Source: Gnetum montanum (lineage: Eukaryota > Streptophyta > Gnetopsida > Gnetales > Gnetaceae). From it: DNA of 64,000 nucleotides. The stretch is taken from positions 320,979-384,978 of the forward strand of contig MNCI01034266.1 of assembly GCA_015680685.1 (NCBI GenBank), in the 5' to 3' direction. Below are positions 1 to 11,399 of the stretch, piece after piece. Made by a program: the position numbers and the translations under genes. Under the pieces are notes generated by a model. That model was not told the origin of the DNA. It did not search any database and worked only from the letters and a program-made list of their open reading frames with translations. Each line of letters opens with the position of its first letter. The stretch's first letter is position 1.

Positions 1-568
1 CATTAGCCTTAAGCATTGCATTTGACATGTTTCATGCATTGCCCACCTTAGTAGTAAATTGCACTGTGCCTATCATGTAAACAATTGACATTACATCCAT
101 AGCCATAGTTAGCATGACCCATGTAGTAGAATGGTATGATTTCATTAAGGCATACCTCTAATAAGGTGAACGTCTACAAAATCTAACAACTACCCAAAAG
201 GATGCAGTGTGTAAACAATCGTAGTAGTATGTTATTGTGGGGGATAACACCTTATGTTGTAGATCCTATGATGGCATATTGTTAACCTATGTGAGAAATA
301 ATGAAGTGCAAATGATCATTGAACAAGTTCGCAAGAGACTATGTGGAGGTCACATAGCACCTAAGACAATGGCAGTGAAAATTAGACACTTAGGCTACTA
401 CTAGGTTTACATGAAGCACGATTGTGTCTCCAAGGTCAAAACATATGATATTTTTCAATAGCATGACAACTTAATGCATGTGCCACCAATTAAACTACAT
501 ACAATGTAGATCATATGGCTGTTCTAGTGTTGGGGGTTGGACATCATTGTACCTATACCTAAGTTGGC
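1..568 (+). pseudogene. Tat-like retrotransposon pol fragment (RNase H tail, integrase N-terminus)
   Basis: This piece is collinear with the later, better preserved pol at about 8058-8620. It covers the end of the second RNase H, the linker with the VVEWYD motif, the integrase zinc-binding region (LCGGHIAPKTMAVKIRHLG, then a decayed C-x2-C) and the first residues of the integrase core (WGLDII). Several in-frame stops and lost codons make it a relic. It begins before the window and breaks off near 568, where similarity to other pol copies ends and the minus-strand G1 gene relic begins. The reading of the family is firm because three other copies in the window align by eye; the exact right breakpoint is uncertain by about 10 bases. 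Confidence 0.8.
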
Positions 569-3500
569 CTCCAGACACTGTAGAATCTCCTCCTCAGGCA
601 CATTTGCCCAATCCTCCTCCAAGCCAAGATCAATGCCAGCCAAGGTTTTTCCCTTGTCCACTAAAGTCCAGGTAGGATGCTCAAGGGAGAACATGCTTGT
701 AGAAGCCTCCCCAGAGGTAGTGGTAATGGTTCTCTCAGGAGATCCCTCCACCTTAGTGCACTTGGTGAACCTGTCATAAGAAGGCTGCAAGCCTAACCCA
801 TCGATGAACATCTCCATCCGGTGATGTTCAATGGACTCCTACTTTAACCATTTCTTATATTGATGCTTCTGGTCCTTTTGTTCTTGGCCCCATTTCTATA
901 CTTTTGTAGCAAAGGACTTCCAATCGTGACATTTCCTGTTTAGCAAGTCCATCTATGTTCTTTGTTCTACTAGGTCCTGTGTCACCTACACTTTGCTATT
1001 CAAAATCATCCAGTAACGTGCATAGGTGATTTCAGATGTGTGCCAAGTGTTATCACCAGACAGTCTAGTAGTAGCAAGATCATAACGGGATTGGAGATCT
1101 CTTTTCTCCTCTCTCTCCTTTGCTAGAGCTTCCTTCAATGAGTAGACATCGTCCCATAGATACTCAACTGAATGCCTGCAAGTCCAAAGAGACTTGGCAT
1201 TTTGTACAACACAACTTGAAACTGCATCATACACATTCCTAGGGACTTACTTAATATTCCCTAGTAGTTCAAGGAGAGCATCAATGTGAGTAGCTTCAAA
1301 GGGATCCCACTGGAGTTTGGTGCCTGTAGGTGTTAGTACCACACATATGAATCAGCTATAATCAACAATGAATGCAAAGAAACACAATAAACCCAAACAC
1401 TTAGTGTGACATGTAATACACACATACCTAGCTCTAAATGAGCCTCTTGTAGATGAGAGACCACATCATTAATGATGCCTTTAATAAATTCCATCTTACT
1501 ATGCATCTCAGGCCATGGTCTTAGTTGGTCAAGTATTGTGGGACAAGCAGGGGAGGTTGCCTAGATTGGAACCTATGTTTGTGACACCTCTACCCGAGAT
1601 GTATGTGCCTCAGAAATCTCAACCTCTGATGAAAGAAATGATCAGGATAATCAAGAACAACACACAAAAACTAAAGGATACAAAAACATGGATTGAGCTG
1701 AAAGGAAACATACCAAAAAGCCCTTCACTCTTTGGCTTGGGTGGATCACTGAGCTACAAAGATCCATCAAAGAAACCACCGAGGACATCTCTTTCATCAC
1801 TGGATTGCCTAAGTGCATCCAAAGCCTCCGCAAGATTTGTCCCCATGATGCTTGCCACATATTCCTCTTGTGAGATGGGAGGTTCTTTGATCATTTCTTC
1901 TCTTTCCTTCGCCTCTTCGTCTAGCCCTATAACAACCACTTTAGGATCAACCATTGGGGCCAAAGTCTCTCTCTCTCTGTCTGGACCTTCCTCTGATGAT
2001 TCCAGAATCTTAGAGTTAGTATAAAATAGTATATATAATGTATAGGCCAAAAACAACAAATGATAATATATAACAATAGAATAAGATACTTACCCTCCAT
2101 TGGCAATAAAAATTGAATCTTCTTTACTCTTGGTGGTATCACATTGGAAGCAGGTTCTCTTGGATGTTCTTTCCTCTTCACTTTCGTCTTGGACTTTCCA
2201 ACCATCTCACCAATCAAATGTTTAGCCCTTTTAATAGATGTGTGCAACCTAGGCAGTTTCGATCCCAAGCTATCATGGGAATGATGGGAACAATTGACCG
2301 CACCTCCACTAGTAATTGATACTGATTTCTCAATGTCTTCTGGTGGATCCTGGGATCTAGTGGTGCTATACAAATGAAAAATCTAAGGGTGGGACAGTTG
2401 CAAAAGATCTCTCAAAATGTAGCAATTATCATCATAAACCACTAGGAACTCAGTGAACCTACGTAAGTACCCTGCAAAGAAAGCAAAGGTAAAATGGAAT
2501 TTAGCATGGATGTTTGAATGTAACCTAATGATCTCCCCATGGAAACTAGATACAAGAAGCTATGCCTAGTTGTAGTGCATGCCTATCTCCAAAAATACAC
2601 GCATGACATGTGTAGACTCAATCCCAAGGTTTCTTCCTTGTGAAAGAGATTTGGGAAATGCCGGTGCTTGGAAGAGTGGATATAGGAAGTTTATCTCCAG
2701 TTATCAAGTATCATCTCACATGGAAAAGTCCTTAGGACCTCGAGACACACCTGACCACTACTCAAGCTCTCTTATGACCTAGCCCTCTTTTGTCACTTTA
2801 TCTATGGTCACCGTGGCACCATCCATGGGCACACCAAAAAGATTAGAAAGAAATTCAATGGTCAAGTGAAAATATACCTTGACTCCTCGAACTTGTGTGC
2901 TAAAATGGGAAGCATCATCATTGAAAAAATTAATGATGGTAATCATCTCAGTAACCAGAATGCTAGGAGTCAAAGCTGTAAATAAGTCCCTCAGACCTAC
3001 CTGGGTAAGGAGGTTGATGATCAACTCAAAAGCTTTCTTCTGCAACCATTTTTTTGACTGCTCTACCTCCCCAAATTTCATAAAAAGGGTGGCCTCAGTG
3101 CACCCTATTATAATAGTAAATTCTTCAGAGGGGATGGCTACTGTAAAAAGAAAAACATAGAGCGAAGAATTAAAAACATAGTACACAGTGATGCAACAAG
3201 AAAGAAAATGGAGTCTAGGGTGTGTTCATTTACCATTAGTAAATGGTGTAGGTGGGATAGGTGTAGGATCAATTATTTGAGGGAAAATTGGCCAATTAGA
3301 AGATCATTCCTCATGTAACCAACCTCAGGCTTGGCAATGCTCAAAGACTCTTGAAAACTACCTATGGTAGTCAATGATAGCCACCTTTATTTGGTCCAGT
3401 ACGACTGCATGAAGAATGGGGTCCTCCATGAATGTCTCTAGCACTGTGCATGCTAAGGCAAGCCCACCATCATCATTGTGCATCCCATTTTCATCAAAGA

Positions 3501-4044
3501 AGGGCCTACATAGGAAAACAACATTTACATTTAGATGATAACATAAAGTTTAAAAGGAACTCAAAAAATTAAAGTAAGGCACAAAGGAGCATACCTGTCC
3601 ACTCTATATACTATCCCAGGTGGGTTATGGAATAGAGTGTGCACATGGAGGGCTAGGAAAAGTTTGTTGTTGCTGTTATAATGTATACATATAGGTTTCT
3701 CCGACACACGAGTCAAGGGACAAGTAGATCTATGACCCTTATTAAGGCCTCCCTCAACTCTGAAAAGTCCCTCATCAATGTCAGTAATAAAGGCAAGCAT
3801 GCCCTATGTAGACCTAAGCAATGTTGTCTCAATGATGTCATGAGCCAATTGTTCACTCAGGTGAGACCATATAATCACACTAAAATTTTGTGGGATGAAA
3901 GATAAAAATGAACTGACACTGGGGTGGAACCATATCACATGGGGCCCGATGCGCATGTCATAGGGAGGTGTGTCTGGTCCAAAGGGGCCAAACCAAGCAA
4001 GTACGCCAACAAGCTCAACGATGAGAAGAGAAGATTTAGGTCCC
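569..4044 (-). pseudogene. G1: multi-exon gene relic, plant-transposon-protein-like region plus coiled coil
   Basis: Read on the minus strand, seven exon-like blocks (4044-3595, 3505-3234, 3140-2554, 2471-2094, 1992-1714, 1625-1428, 1323-569) encode roughly 970 residues with a scatter of in-frame stops. Introns have GT...AG ends: 3594-3506, 3233-3141, 2553-2472, 2093-1993, 1713-1626, 1427-1324. Two carry a TACTAAC branch-point-like motif shortly before the acceptor, and one donor is GGGTAAGTAT. Joining restores frame at five of six junctions (the third is unresolved). Exon 3 carries VRGVKVYFHLTIEFL...LFGVP, resembling the domain known as putative plant transposon protein. Exon 4 ends in a Lys/Arg-rich stretch that could be a nuclear localisation signal. 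Exon 7 has a charged, coiled-coil-like stretch (LKEALAKEREEKRDLQ). The first exon is not identified and the 3' end is cut at the pol fragment. Function is unknown. Confidence 0.72.
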
Positions 4045-5400
4045 CTACATATAGTCTAAAATATTAGGTAAGTAAAGAATCTAGGTGCTAACAATAGGTC
4101 AAAATCCAAAAAACAAAAAATCACATAAATAAGTACGTTGAATGCACAACATCACCCCATGAAACAAGGACATCAACATCTATTTAGTGTATCTGATGCT
4201 CACTAGGGTACATTGAAATCCATTTTACAAGTAAATCCACACACATCATGAGTATCCAAGAAACAACGTACATCTTCACATTCCAGTGAACTCACACTCA
4301 GGATGTGGCCAAAAAACTCACTCTAGGCCTTTTCTGTAACTCATGCTGGCATACTGAACTTGCACTTACGCTAGATCCTATCCAGACATTCACACTAGAG
4401 CCTATCCACTCACTCACACTGGGAACTGGTAGATTACGCATATAGAACATGCGCAGTTGCTCCTCCAAACAACCAGTATTGGATAATGGCTCCCTACCAA
4501 GAGGGTCCTTGGGCCTAGGCAGAGGTGAAAACCACTCTCTTGCCACTTTCCTACCCATAGACTCATAGACCCATGAGCACAATAATGCGCCTCACACTTC
4601 CCCTACGATGGATTTCCCTTCCTTCAGCACTCACGCTACCAAAAAAAACCATGCCACAAGAAGCCCCAAAAGCCAAAATTTGTAGCTCATGCTGCCCTGC
4701 TCTGGAACCCCCTCATTTGCAATATACGCTACCCAAGATGCTCATTTCCATGTTGAAGAGAAAAGAAAAATTGACACTGAAGCTTCTCCAATAACACAGC
4801 TCACACTGCAAGCAAATAGAAAACCAGTCTTCCCTTGCACTCACACTGACTCTCCCTTCTCTTGGCACCTAGGAAAGCCAACAAACCCTACACCCAAGAT
4901 CCTAGAAAAACCAAAAAACCCCACATTGCCAGGAAGCCTCAAAATCCCATAATGCAGGAAGCCCTAAATGCACATGCCAATATAAACATTCCTAACGCTC
5001 ACGCCCTGCACACACGCCCTAGGCACTCATGCTGACACCACAAATCCCACCAAAAAAACCCATAATTGCAGCACAAGAATTCTACCCTAGGTAACCTTGT
5101 CCACAAAAAAATGCTGAGAAAAGAAAGAGAAAAAAAATCTACATGTGCAAGGCCCCACTCCATGTTGGAATCCTAGCTTAGGGGAGATGCTAGAGAAGCT
5201 CTTCACTTTCCTCGACAAATGATAGATCTACCTACCTCTTCCCCTTGTCCTGGCTTGCCTTTCCTCTACCCTTGTCCTTCATGTTGCCTTTCTCATGTGG
5301 ACACTAACATTGTAGCTCATGCTGCATGACACTGTAGCTCACGCTATAGTTCAAATTTCTTGGAACTCACGCTAACAGAAATGATGCCTTGTACTCCAAA
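4045..5400. repeat. Degenerate repeat region rich in CACACT / CACGCT / CATGCT words, 5' of G1
   Basis: From about 4290 the sequence repeatedly uses short words of the type CTCACACTG, CTCACGCT and CTCATGCTG (for example near 4410, 4687, 4800, 4845, 5010, 5312-5350). The same vocabulary fills the LTR repeats at 11400-12080. Spacing here is irregular and copies are strongly decayed, so this is probably a remnant of a repeat array related to the LTR. It lies directly upstream of G1 in the G1 reading direction. The stretch 4045-4290 shows no gene; it may hold an upstream G1 intron and the missing first exon. Open frames here (for example 4298-4582 minus) look like by-products of the repeats. Confidence 0.45.
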
Positions 5401-5780
5401 ACCCCTTTTTCTAACCTCCAATATTCTCAATTTAATTTAATTTAATTTATTGTCTTTTCTTTTATCTCCTCTTTTTATTTTTATTTTACTTCACCATGGT
5501 TCATTTTGTTTGCATGTTATTGTTTATGACATCTTTGCCTTATGCTTGCCTAATATTCCTTATTATTCCATCCTCTGGAGATGAAGCCCAAAAATTCTTA
5601 TGAAGAAGAGGAGAAAAATTGCAAAAACCAACAACAAAAATAAATAAATATATATAAACATATAGAAATACATAACAATGTGCATAAAATTCATAAAAAT
5701 TTAAAGTCTCCATGAACTTAGTGTTCACTCAAAATTTAAAAATCAAAAATGATCTGTGCACTCATGACAAGTCAACATAA
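5401..5780. other. T-rich spacer with an ATTTA-type microsatellite
   Basis: No gene is visible. A short tandem run of AATTT units lies at about 5428-5451, followed by a T-rich stretch. The spacer resembles 27160-27350, which occupies the same position in front of the pol at 27.7 kb. Confidence 0.5.
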
Positions 5781-5945
5781 CTATTAATATCCTGGTATGG
5801 CCTTAAACTACCATGACTATTACCACATCTCCTAATTTTCTCAGTGCATAGTTTGATTATCCTATGTTTGTTTATGTTTAGTAACTCTTTCACCAAGGGG
5901 GTGTCTCTTACTTGGGTCCTGTTTTAAATTGGCATGAGCAAGCAC
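5781..5945 (+). repeat. Relic of the family-1 minisatellite in front of pol
   Basis: Decayed units such as TGGTATGGCCTTAAACTACC (near 5793) and GGGTCCTGTTTTAAATTGGC (near 5914) match units at 27380-27470 in the equivalent position before another pol copy. Only a few units remain. Confidence 0.45.
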
Positions 5946-8900
5946 ATGGCCATCAATAATATCTTCTCAATATTGTCTCCTAGTGGATCATACGCGAAGA
6001 TAGAAAGAGTAATAAACCCGAAATCCTTGGATCTAGACCCATCCACTTATACCAATTTAATAGCCTCCACTCAAGAAATGTCAGACTAGTCTAAAAATGT
6101 GACTAAGACTTTGGATCTAGAAGCTGACAATATCAGTGAAGATCCTCTAGTTGAAATCCCCATTACTACATTCAATGGCGAAGCTAGGACATTGAAATTA
6201 AGTGCCCTACTATACTTGCAATTTGTAGGTAACATCACTCAAGTGCTAAAAGATAACATAAAAAAAATTTCATGGTCATATACTGGCATGCCAAGACTAG
6301 ATCCCCGAATTGTCCAACACAATATCATCCTTGATGAAAAAATTAAACAAGTAAAACAAAAAGCACGAAAGGTTAGACTCGAGGTAGTGTTAGCAGTCTG
6401 TGCTGAAATCAAAAAGCTCTACCAAGCCAGTTTCATCCAATCCATTGACTATTCTAATTGGGTATCAAACATTGTTATAGTCCCTAAGAAAAATAGTAGT
6501 ATACACATATGCATTGACTTTCGTGATCTCAACACAGCCACTATAAAGGATGATTTCCCATTACCTAGCATTGATCAACTTATTGACACAACTGCTAGAC
6601 ATGCACTATTATCTTTTATGGATGGATTTTTAGGATACAACCAAATAAAAATCAATCCATAACATCAACTCAAAATGCCTTTTATGATACCTTGGGGTAC
6701 ATTCTATTATACGATGATGCCATTTGGTCTTAAAAATGCAGGAGCTACATATCAATGAGAAATGACATATATATTTTGTGATTACATGCTCAATTTGCTT
6801 AATGATTACATTGATGAAATCGTGGTTAAATCTAAAACAACCAAACAACATGCAAAAGATCTAGACCTACTGCTTAAACGTTGTCTCAAATATTACGTTA
6901 GGTTCAATCCAAAGAAATGCGTCTTTGGTGTCAAAACAGGCAAGATTCTTGGTTTTGTAGTCTCTAGAATGGGGATACGGATAGATCCTGATAAGGTTAA
7001 GGCAATAACGAATATGCAACCACCGAAAAACCTTATTGAACTACGTGGTCTCCAAGGTAGACTGCAATTCATAAGATGCTTTATCGAAAGACTGACAGAT
7101 AAGTTGAGATCCATGCAACACCTATTATGAAAAAATGTGCATTTCCAATGGACTCAACAATGCCAAGAAGCGTTCGAGCACATAAAGCAAGAGCTAGCTC
7201 AACTGCCAACAGTCTATCCTCCACAAGGCGATAAACCCTTTTACATCTACCTTGCAGCTTTTGATTCTTTCATTACATTGATGCTTTGTCAAAAATGTCA
7301 AGATGGAGCCGAGATCCTTGTATATTACCTAAGCCACACTTTAATTGCCTATGAGCAATGATATAATGATGTAGAGAAATCACGCCTTGCCCTCATCTTC
7401 ACCTTGAAGAAATGGCACCATTACCTCATCCGTAATCAAGTTTACATCATTTGCAAGGATAATGTACTCCGCGCTATCACCAGCAACATCTACGAGTCAA
7501 GTAGGATAGCTAGGTGGAAAGCAATGATCGCAGAATTTGACTTACACTTTGTTGCTCAATCTTCCACAAAAGGTCAAGCAATAGTCACACAATTAGCTGT
7601 CTCGCTAACACATGATCAAGCAATAGTTAACCCTGAATTCCCAGATGAGAATGTTAATAGTATAGAAACTGTACCCGATGACTACAAGGAAATCCTCTAT
7701 TTTGATGGAGCTTCAAACTCTCGAGGAGGAAGTGTTGCGGCCATTTTAACATACCCCTCTAGAGAAATCCAACCCTTCACCTACCGATTAACATTTCCTT
7801 GTACCAATAACATGGTAGAATATGAAGGTCTTCTCAAAGGTCTTCAAGCAACACTGACTTTAGAAATTACACATCTTGTAGTTCAAGGTGATTCACAATT
7901 AGTCATTAATCAAGTCACTAAGGTTTACGCATGTAAAGCTCTCCATTTGCAACCCTATTGTGATTTGACCAAACATCTACTAAGACAATTAGTAAAAGTG
8001 GATATACAACATGTCCGTAGGAGTGAAAATACTATTGCCGATGCAATTGCTACACTAGCCTTAAACATGACACCCGAAATGTTCCATGCGTTGCCTAGCT
8101 CTATAACAAGTTGTGTCAAACCTATAATTAGTACTCTTGATGAAATTCCTATAGCAGCTGTTAGCACAACACACGTAGTAGAATGGTACGATGACATAAA
8201 AAAGTACCTTCTATGAGGTGAACCTCCACAACATTTGACAAATGCTCAAAAAGACGTAGTGCAAAAATGCTCCCAGCAATATACGTTAATAGGAGACACC
8301 TTGTGTTGTAAATCCTATGAAGGCATTCTGCTGATGTGCGTTAGTAGCATTGACAGTCAAACGATTGTAGAACAAGTCCACGAAGGACTTTGTGGAGGGC
8401 ACATTACACCTAAAGCAATGGCAACAAAGATTAGGCACTTAGGCTAGTATTGGCCACACATGGAATACGACTTCATCTCTAAGGTTAGGACATGTGACAT
8501 TTGCCAAAGGCATGGAAATCTAATACATGTGCCACCTAATGAGTTACACACAACACAAATCACATGGCCATTCAAAAAATGGGGATTAGACTTAATTGGA
8601 CCGAGAACGCCATCATCCTTTGCAGTACATATCTTCATTATCACAACAATTGAATACTTCACAAAATGGGTAGAAACTATCCCTCTTAGGAAGACCACTT
8701 CAAAACACATTTGTACTTTCATAATTGAAAATATCGTGACCGATTTTGGTATTCCGATGACCATCGTTATTGACAATGGGCCGTAGTTCAACAGTGCAGA
8801 TACTAAAAGATTCTGTGAAAGCTTGGGTATTAAACATGCATTCTCATCACCTTAGTACCCATAGAGAAATGGTCAAGCAGAGGCTACAAACAAAACTATC

Positions 8901-9422
8901 ATCATGGTGCTCAAAAAGATGCTAAATCAGAGCAAGAAATGATGGCATGAACAATTAGTCTATGCATTGTGGGCATACAGAATGACACATCGAACATCTA
9001 CAGGTAAAACTCCATATAGTCTTGTATAAGAATTTGAAGTTGTTTTACCTTTAGAATTACAGGTTTCCTCATTGTGGATAGCTCTCTTGGGCCTCCTCGA
9101 TGAAAGTCAAAACAATGAACTACGCATTGCTGACCTTGACTCGGTGGAGGAAGAACATGTGTGAATGCTCGATGAAATTGAATGGTACCAAAAATAACAG
9201 CGGCAATGACACAAACACAATCTGCATAAACACCCCATCAAAGAAGGAGACTTAGTCCTTAAAGCCATCCGTGAACATCTAGACAAATTCTCAGCCAACT
9301 AGGAAGGGCTTTACTTGGTCACCAAGGCATACAATAATAGAGCATTCAAGCTTACTAACATGGATAGGAATGAGTTTGCTAATTCCACAAATCATCTGTA
9401 CCTAAAACTGTACTATATCTGA
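5946..9422 (+). pseudogene. pol: Tat-lineage Ty3/gypsy pol: RT, RNase H, archaeal-type RNase H, integrase
   Basis: One reading frame runs about 1,158 codons from a possible ATG at 5946 to a stop at 9420-9422. It is broken by about 14 stop codons but I see no frameshift. RT (about 6250-6880) shows VPKKN, CIDFRDLN, FMDGFLGYNQI and MPFGLKNAGATYQ; the catalytic YxDD reads YIDE. The first RNase H lies at about 7130-7600. A second, archaeal-type RNase H (about 7690-8070) keeps four acidic positions in FDGAS, VEYEG, GDSQLV and ADAIA; this dual RNase H layout is characteristic of the plant Tat lineage. Integrase (about 8340-9420) has a zinc-binding region ending CDICQ, then WGLDLIG, VIDNGP and NGQAEA holding the D, D and E. 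No chromodomain is evident. It is dead as written, but the best preserved element ORF here. Confidence 0.92.
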
Positions 9423-9440
9423 TTAAACTAAGGTGTGTAA

Positions 9441-9896
9441 CAGTCTTGGCATCGTGACTTAAAACTGATACCATAGAACAGTCCTAGCATCATGACTTAA
9501 AACTAATACCACAGAATAGTCCTGGCATCATGACTTAAAACTGATACCACAGAACAGTCCTGGCATCATGACTTAAAACTGATACCACAGAATGGTCCTA
9601 GCTTCATGACTTAAAATTGATACCATAGAACAGTCCCGACATCATGACTTAAAATTGATACCACAGAATGGTCCTAGCATCATGACTTAAAACTGATACC
9701 ATAGAACAGTCCTAGCATCATGACTCAAAATTGATACCATAGAACAATCCTGACATCATGACTTAAAACTAATACCACAGAATGGTCCTGACATCATGAC
9801 TTAAAACTGATACCACAGAATGGTCCTGGGGCTATGACTTGAAACTAGTATCACAAAAATGTCTTGGAGTCATGACAATAAAATGACATCACAGAG
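9441..9896 (+). repeat. 38-bp minisatellite, about 12 units, in the retroelement 3' region
   Basis: Units of 38 bp follow one another head to tail, about ten regular and two decayed. Each has a core ATCATGACTTAAAACTGATA. The array starts 18 bases after the pol stop. Related 34-40 bp units follow or precede other family-1 ORFs in the window, so it is a structural part of the element, not a chance satellite. Confidence 0.93.
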
Positions 9897-10130
9897 CTCT
9901 ATTCGGTATGATGCTAAATTTCCACATCTATCTGCCATGACATGAAACTAGCATCTAGAGTCCGCTAAGACTATAAACTGGTTTTCCTCTTCATAGTCTG
10001 CTACAACTATAAACTAGCAATGCATCATCTACTACGACACTAAACTGGCATCATCCAAATGGTTATGATGTGAAAGTAACCTGCAACAGTCTGCTAAGAC
10101 TATAAACTAGTGACATCATCGATGAGTAGG
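9897..10130 (+). repeat. Degenerate continuation of the minisatellite
   Basis: Irregular units of the form CTGCTAAGACTATAAACTAG recur near 9962, 9997 and 10091, more diverged than the array before them. Confidence 0.6.
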
Positions 10131-11207
10131 CAAAACCTCAAAAAGATGTCTTATTGTAATTGGCTTTTCATGTTCCATGAAGACTTGCTGCATAATTTGT
10201 CTCATGGGCCTTGATGAGGCTGATGTTATTCATAATTCTATCTACTTTGAAAATTGCACGCAGTGGATCCATCTCCTTATTTAAAGTGCTTAGTTAATTG
10301 TTTCATTTGTGGTTTTCTTGTCTTCTTGGAGTTGTGTTTGCAGGATGACACACTTGAGGCATTTGTGCACAGATGCACTTCATCATGACGATAGAGTATC
10401 ACATTTCAATCTGTTCATAAGTGCATTCCCGACTCCTGATGCATTCCCTATTCCCTGTTCATAAGTGCATTCCTATTCAATTACACGCCCCTGATACATT
10501 CTACTCATCTCAAAGCTCTTAGTACATTGTTGCACACTATGATCCTCTAAGCAGTTGTAACACAAAACACGGTACACAATGCATGACATAAAATGCATGC
10601 GCTTGAACACGAGCACAACACTAAAAGTAAGCTCTTTCAAAAAGACTAAAGAGAAAAATAAAAATGAAAGGAGAAAAAGAAAAATAAATAAATAAATAAT
10701 AAAAGTAAAGAAAAAAACAAACAAGAAAACACAAAAAGAAAAAGAACAAAAATTTCAAAGAGAAAAATGCATGGACAAGGTCTTCATGACCCCGTTGACA
10801 TCATAGACAAAAGACTATTGGCTATTCTCATACAAGCCCCAGGCAAGAAGGCAATTGTCTTAGAAAATAGTTACACTCATGTTTCAAAAAGACCATATTA
10901 CACATCATCGTGTGGCTTTGGCTATTACAATGAGCCCCATAAACACTCTATAAGAGTCTCGTTTCTCCAAAGAATTCACTTTCTATGTCTTGGTTTTGAG
11001 TCTACTAAACATTGGCTATTGACAAAGACCAAAGATATAGCTTGTTCATGTGAGAGCATTTCCTCTCCCACAATCCCAGCAGAAATTATAACCCTTGACC
11101 AACTCCTCATTTCCCCCAGTTACAACCAATCCCCTCACATCTTGAACTACATTCTCTCAATACCATGTACTTTTGAACATGGTGTGATGACACCTAGGCT
11201 AAGGGTT
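10131..11207 (+). other. Family-1 3' untranslated region with a long purine-rich tract
   Basis: The part near 10310-10400 (GGTTTTCTTGTCTTCTTGGA and following) aligns with 31370-31450 and 35500-35580 in other copies, marking a conserved 3' UTR. About 10620-10765 is a very A/G-rich + strand tract with short AAAT repeats. A polypurine tract for plus-strand priming is expected just before the LTR, but I cannot point to the exact one here. Confidence 0.55.
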
Positions 11208-11216
11208 GATGGATGA
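10767..11216 (+). CDS. Open reading frame of 149 codons, unknown, possibly fortuitous
   Basis: An uninterrupted frame starts at ATG 10767 just after the purine-rich tract and ends at the beginning of the LTR. I recognise no domain, signal peptide or membrane segment. Its position, between pol and the 3' LTR, is where some plant retroelements carry an extra ORF. The corresponding 3' UTRs at 31.3-33.5 kb and 35.4-36.3 kb show no obvious equivalent, which argues for chance. It partly overlaps the LTR start. Confidence 0.2.
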   Translation: MHGQGLHDPVDIIDKRLLAILIQAPGKKAIVLENSYTHVSKRPYYTSSCGFGYYNEPHKHSIRVSFLQRIHFLCLGFESTKHWLLTKTKDIACSCESISSPTIPAEIITLDQLLISPSYNQSPHILNYILSIPCTFEHGVMTPRLRVDG

Positions 11217-11399
11217 TGCTTGGTACTTTTTTGTTCATGGTGTTTTTCACTTCTTTGTCAATGCCTCTCGGGTGGATTCCTCCAAACATCAACAAAGAGG
11301 GGCCAATGAAACACCACTAGTTTTGGCCTAACACTTTGAAGCAAGAACAACTCACACTTAAGCTTTCAAAGCAAAAATTTGGGAGAACACACATTGGAT

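Noticed and set aside
1515-2024. 169-codon open frame on the + strand
   Set aside because: It spans three G1 exons and two introns on the opposite strand; the minus-strand reading is better supported by splice sites and frame continuity.
4573-4952. Overlapping small + strand frames rich in Pro and Ser
   Set aside because: They lie in the CACACT/CACGCT repeat region and show no domain or conservation.
9441-9896. Regular 38-bp repeats that resemble a CRISPR array at first sight
   Set aside because: The units are contiguous with no unique spacers and lie at the end of a plant retroelement pol; it is a minisatellite.
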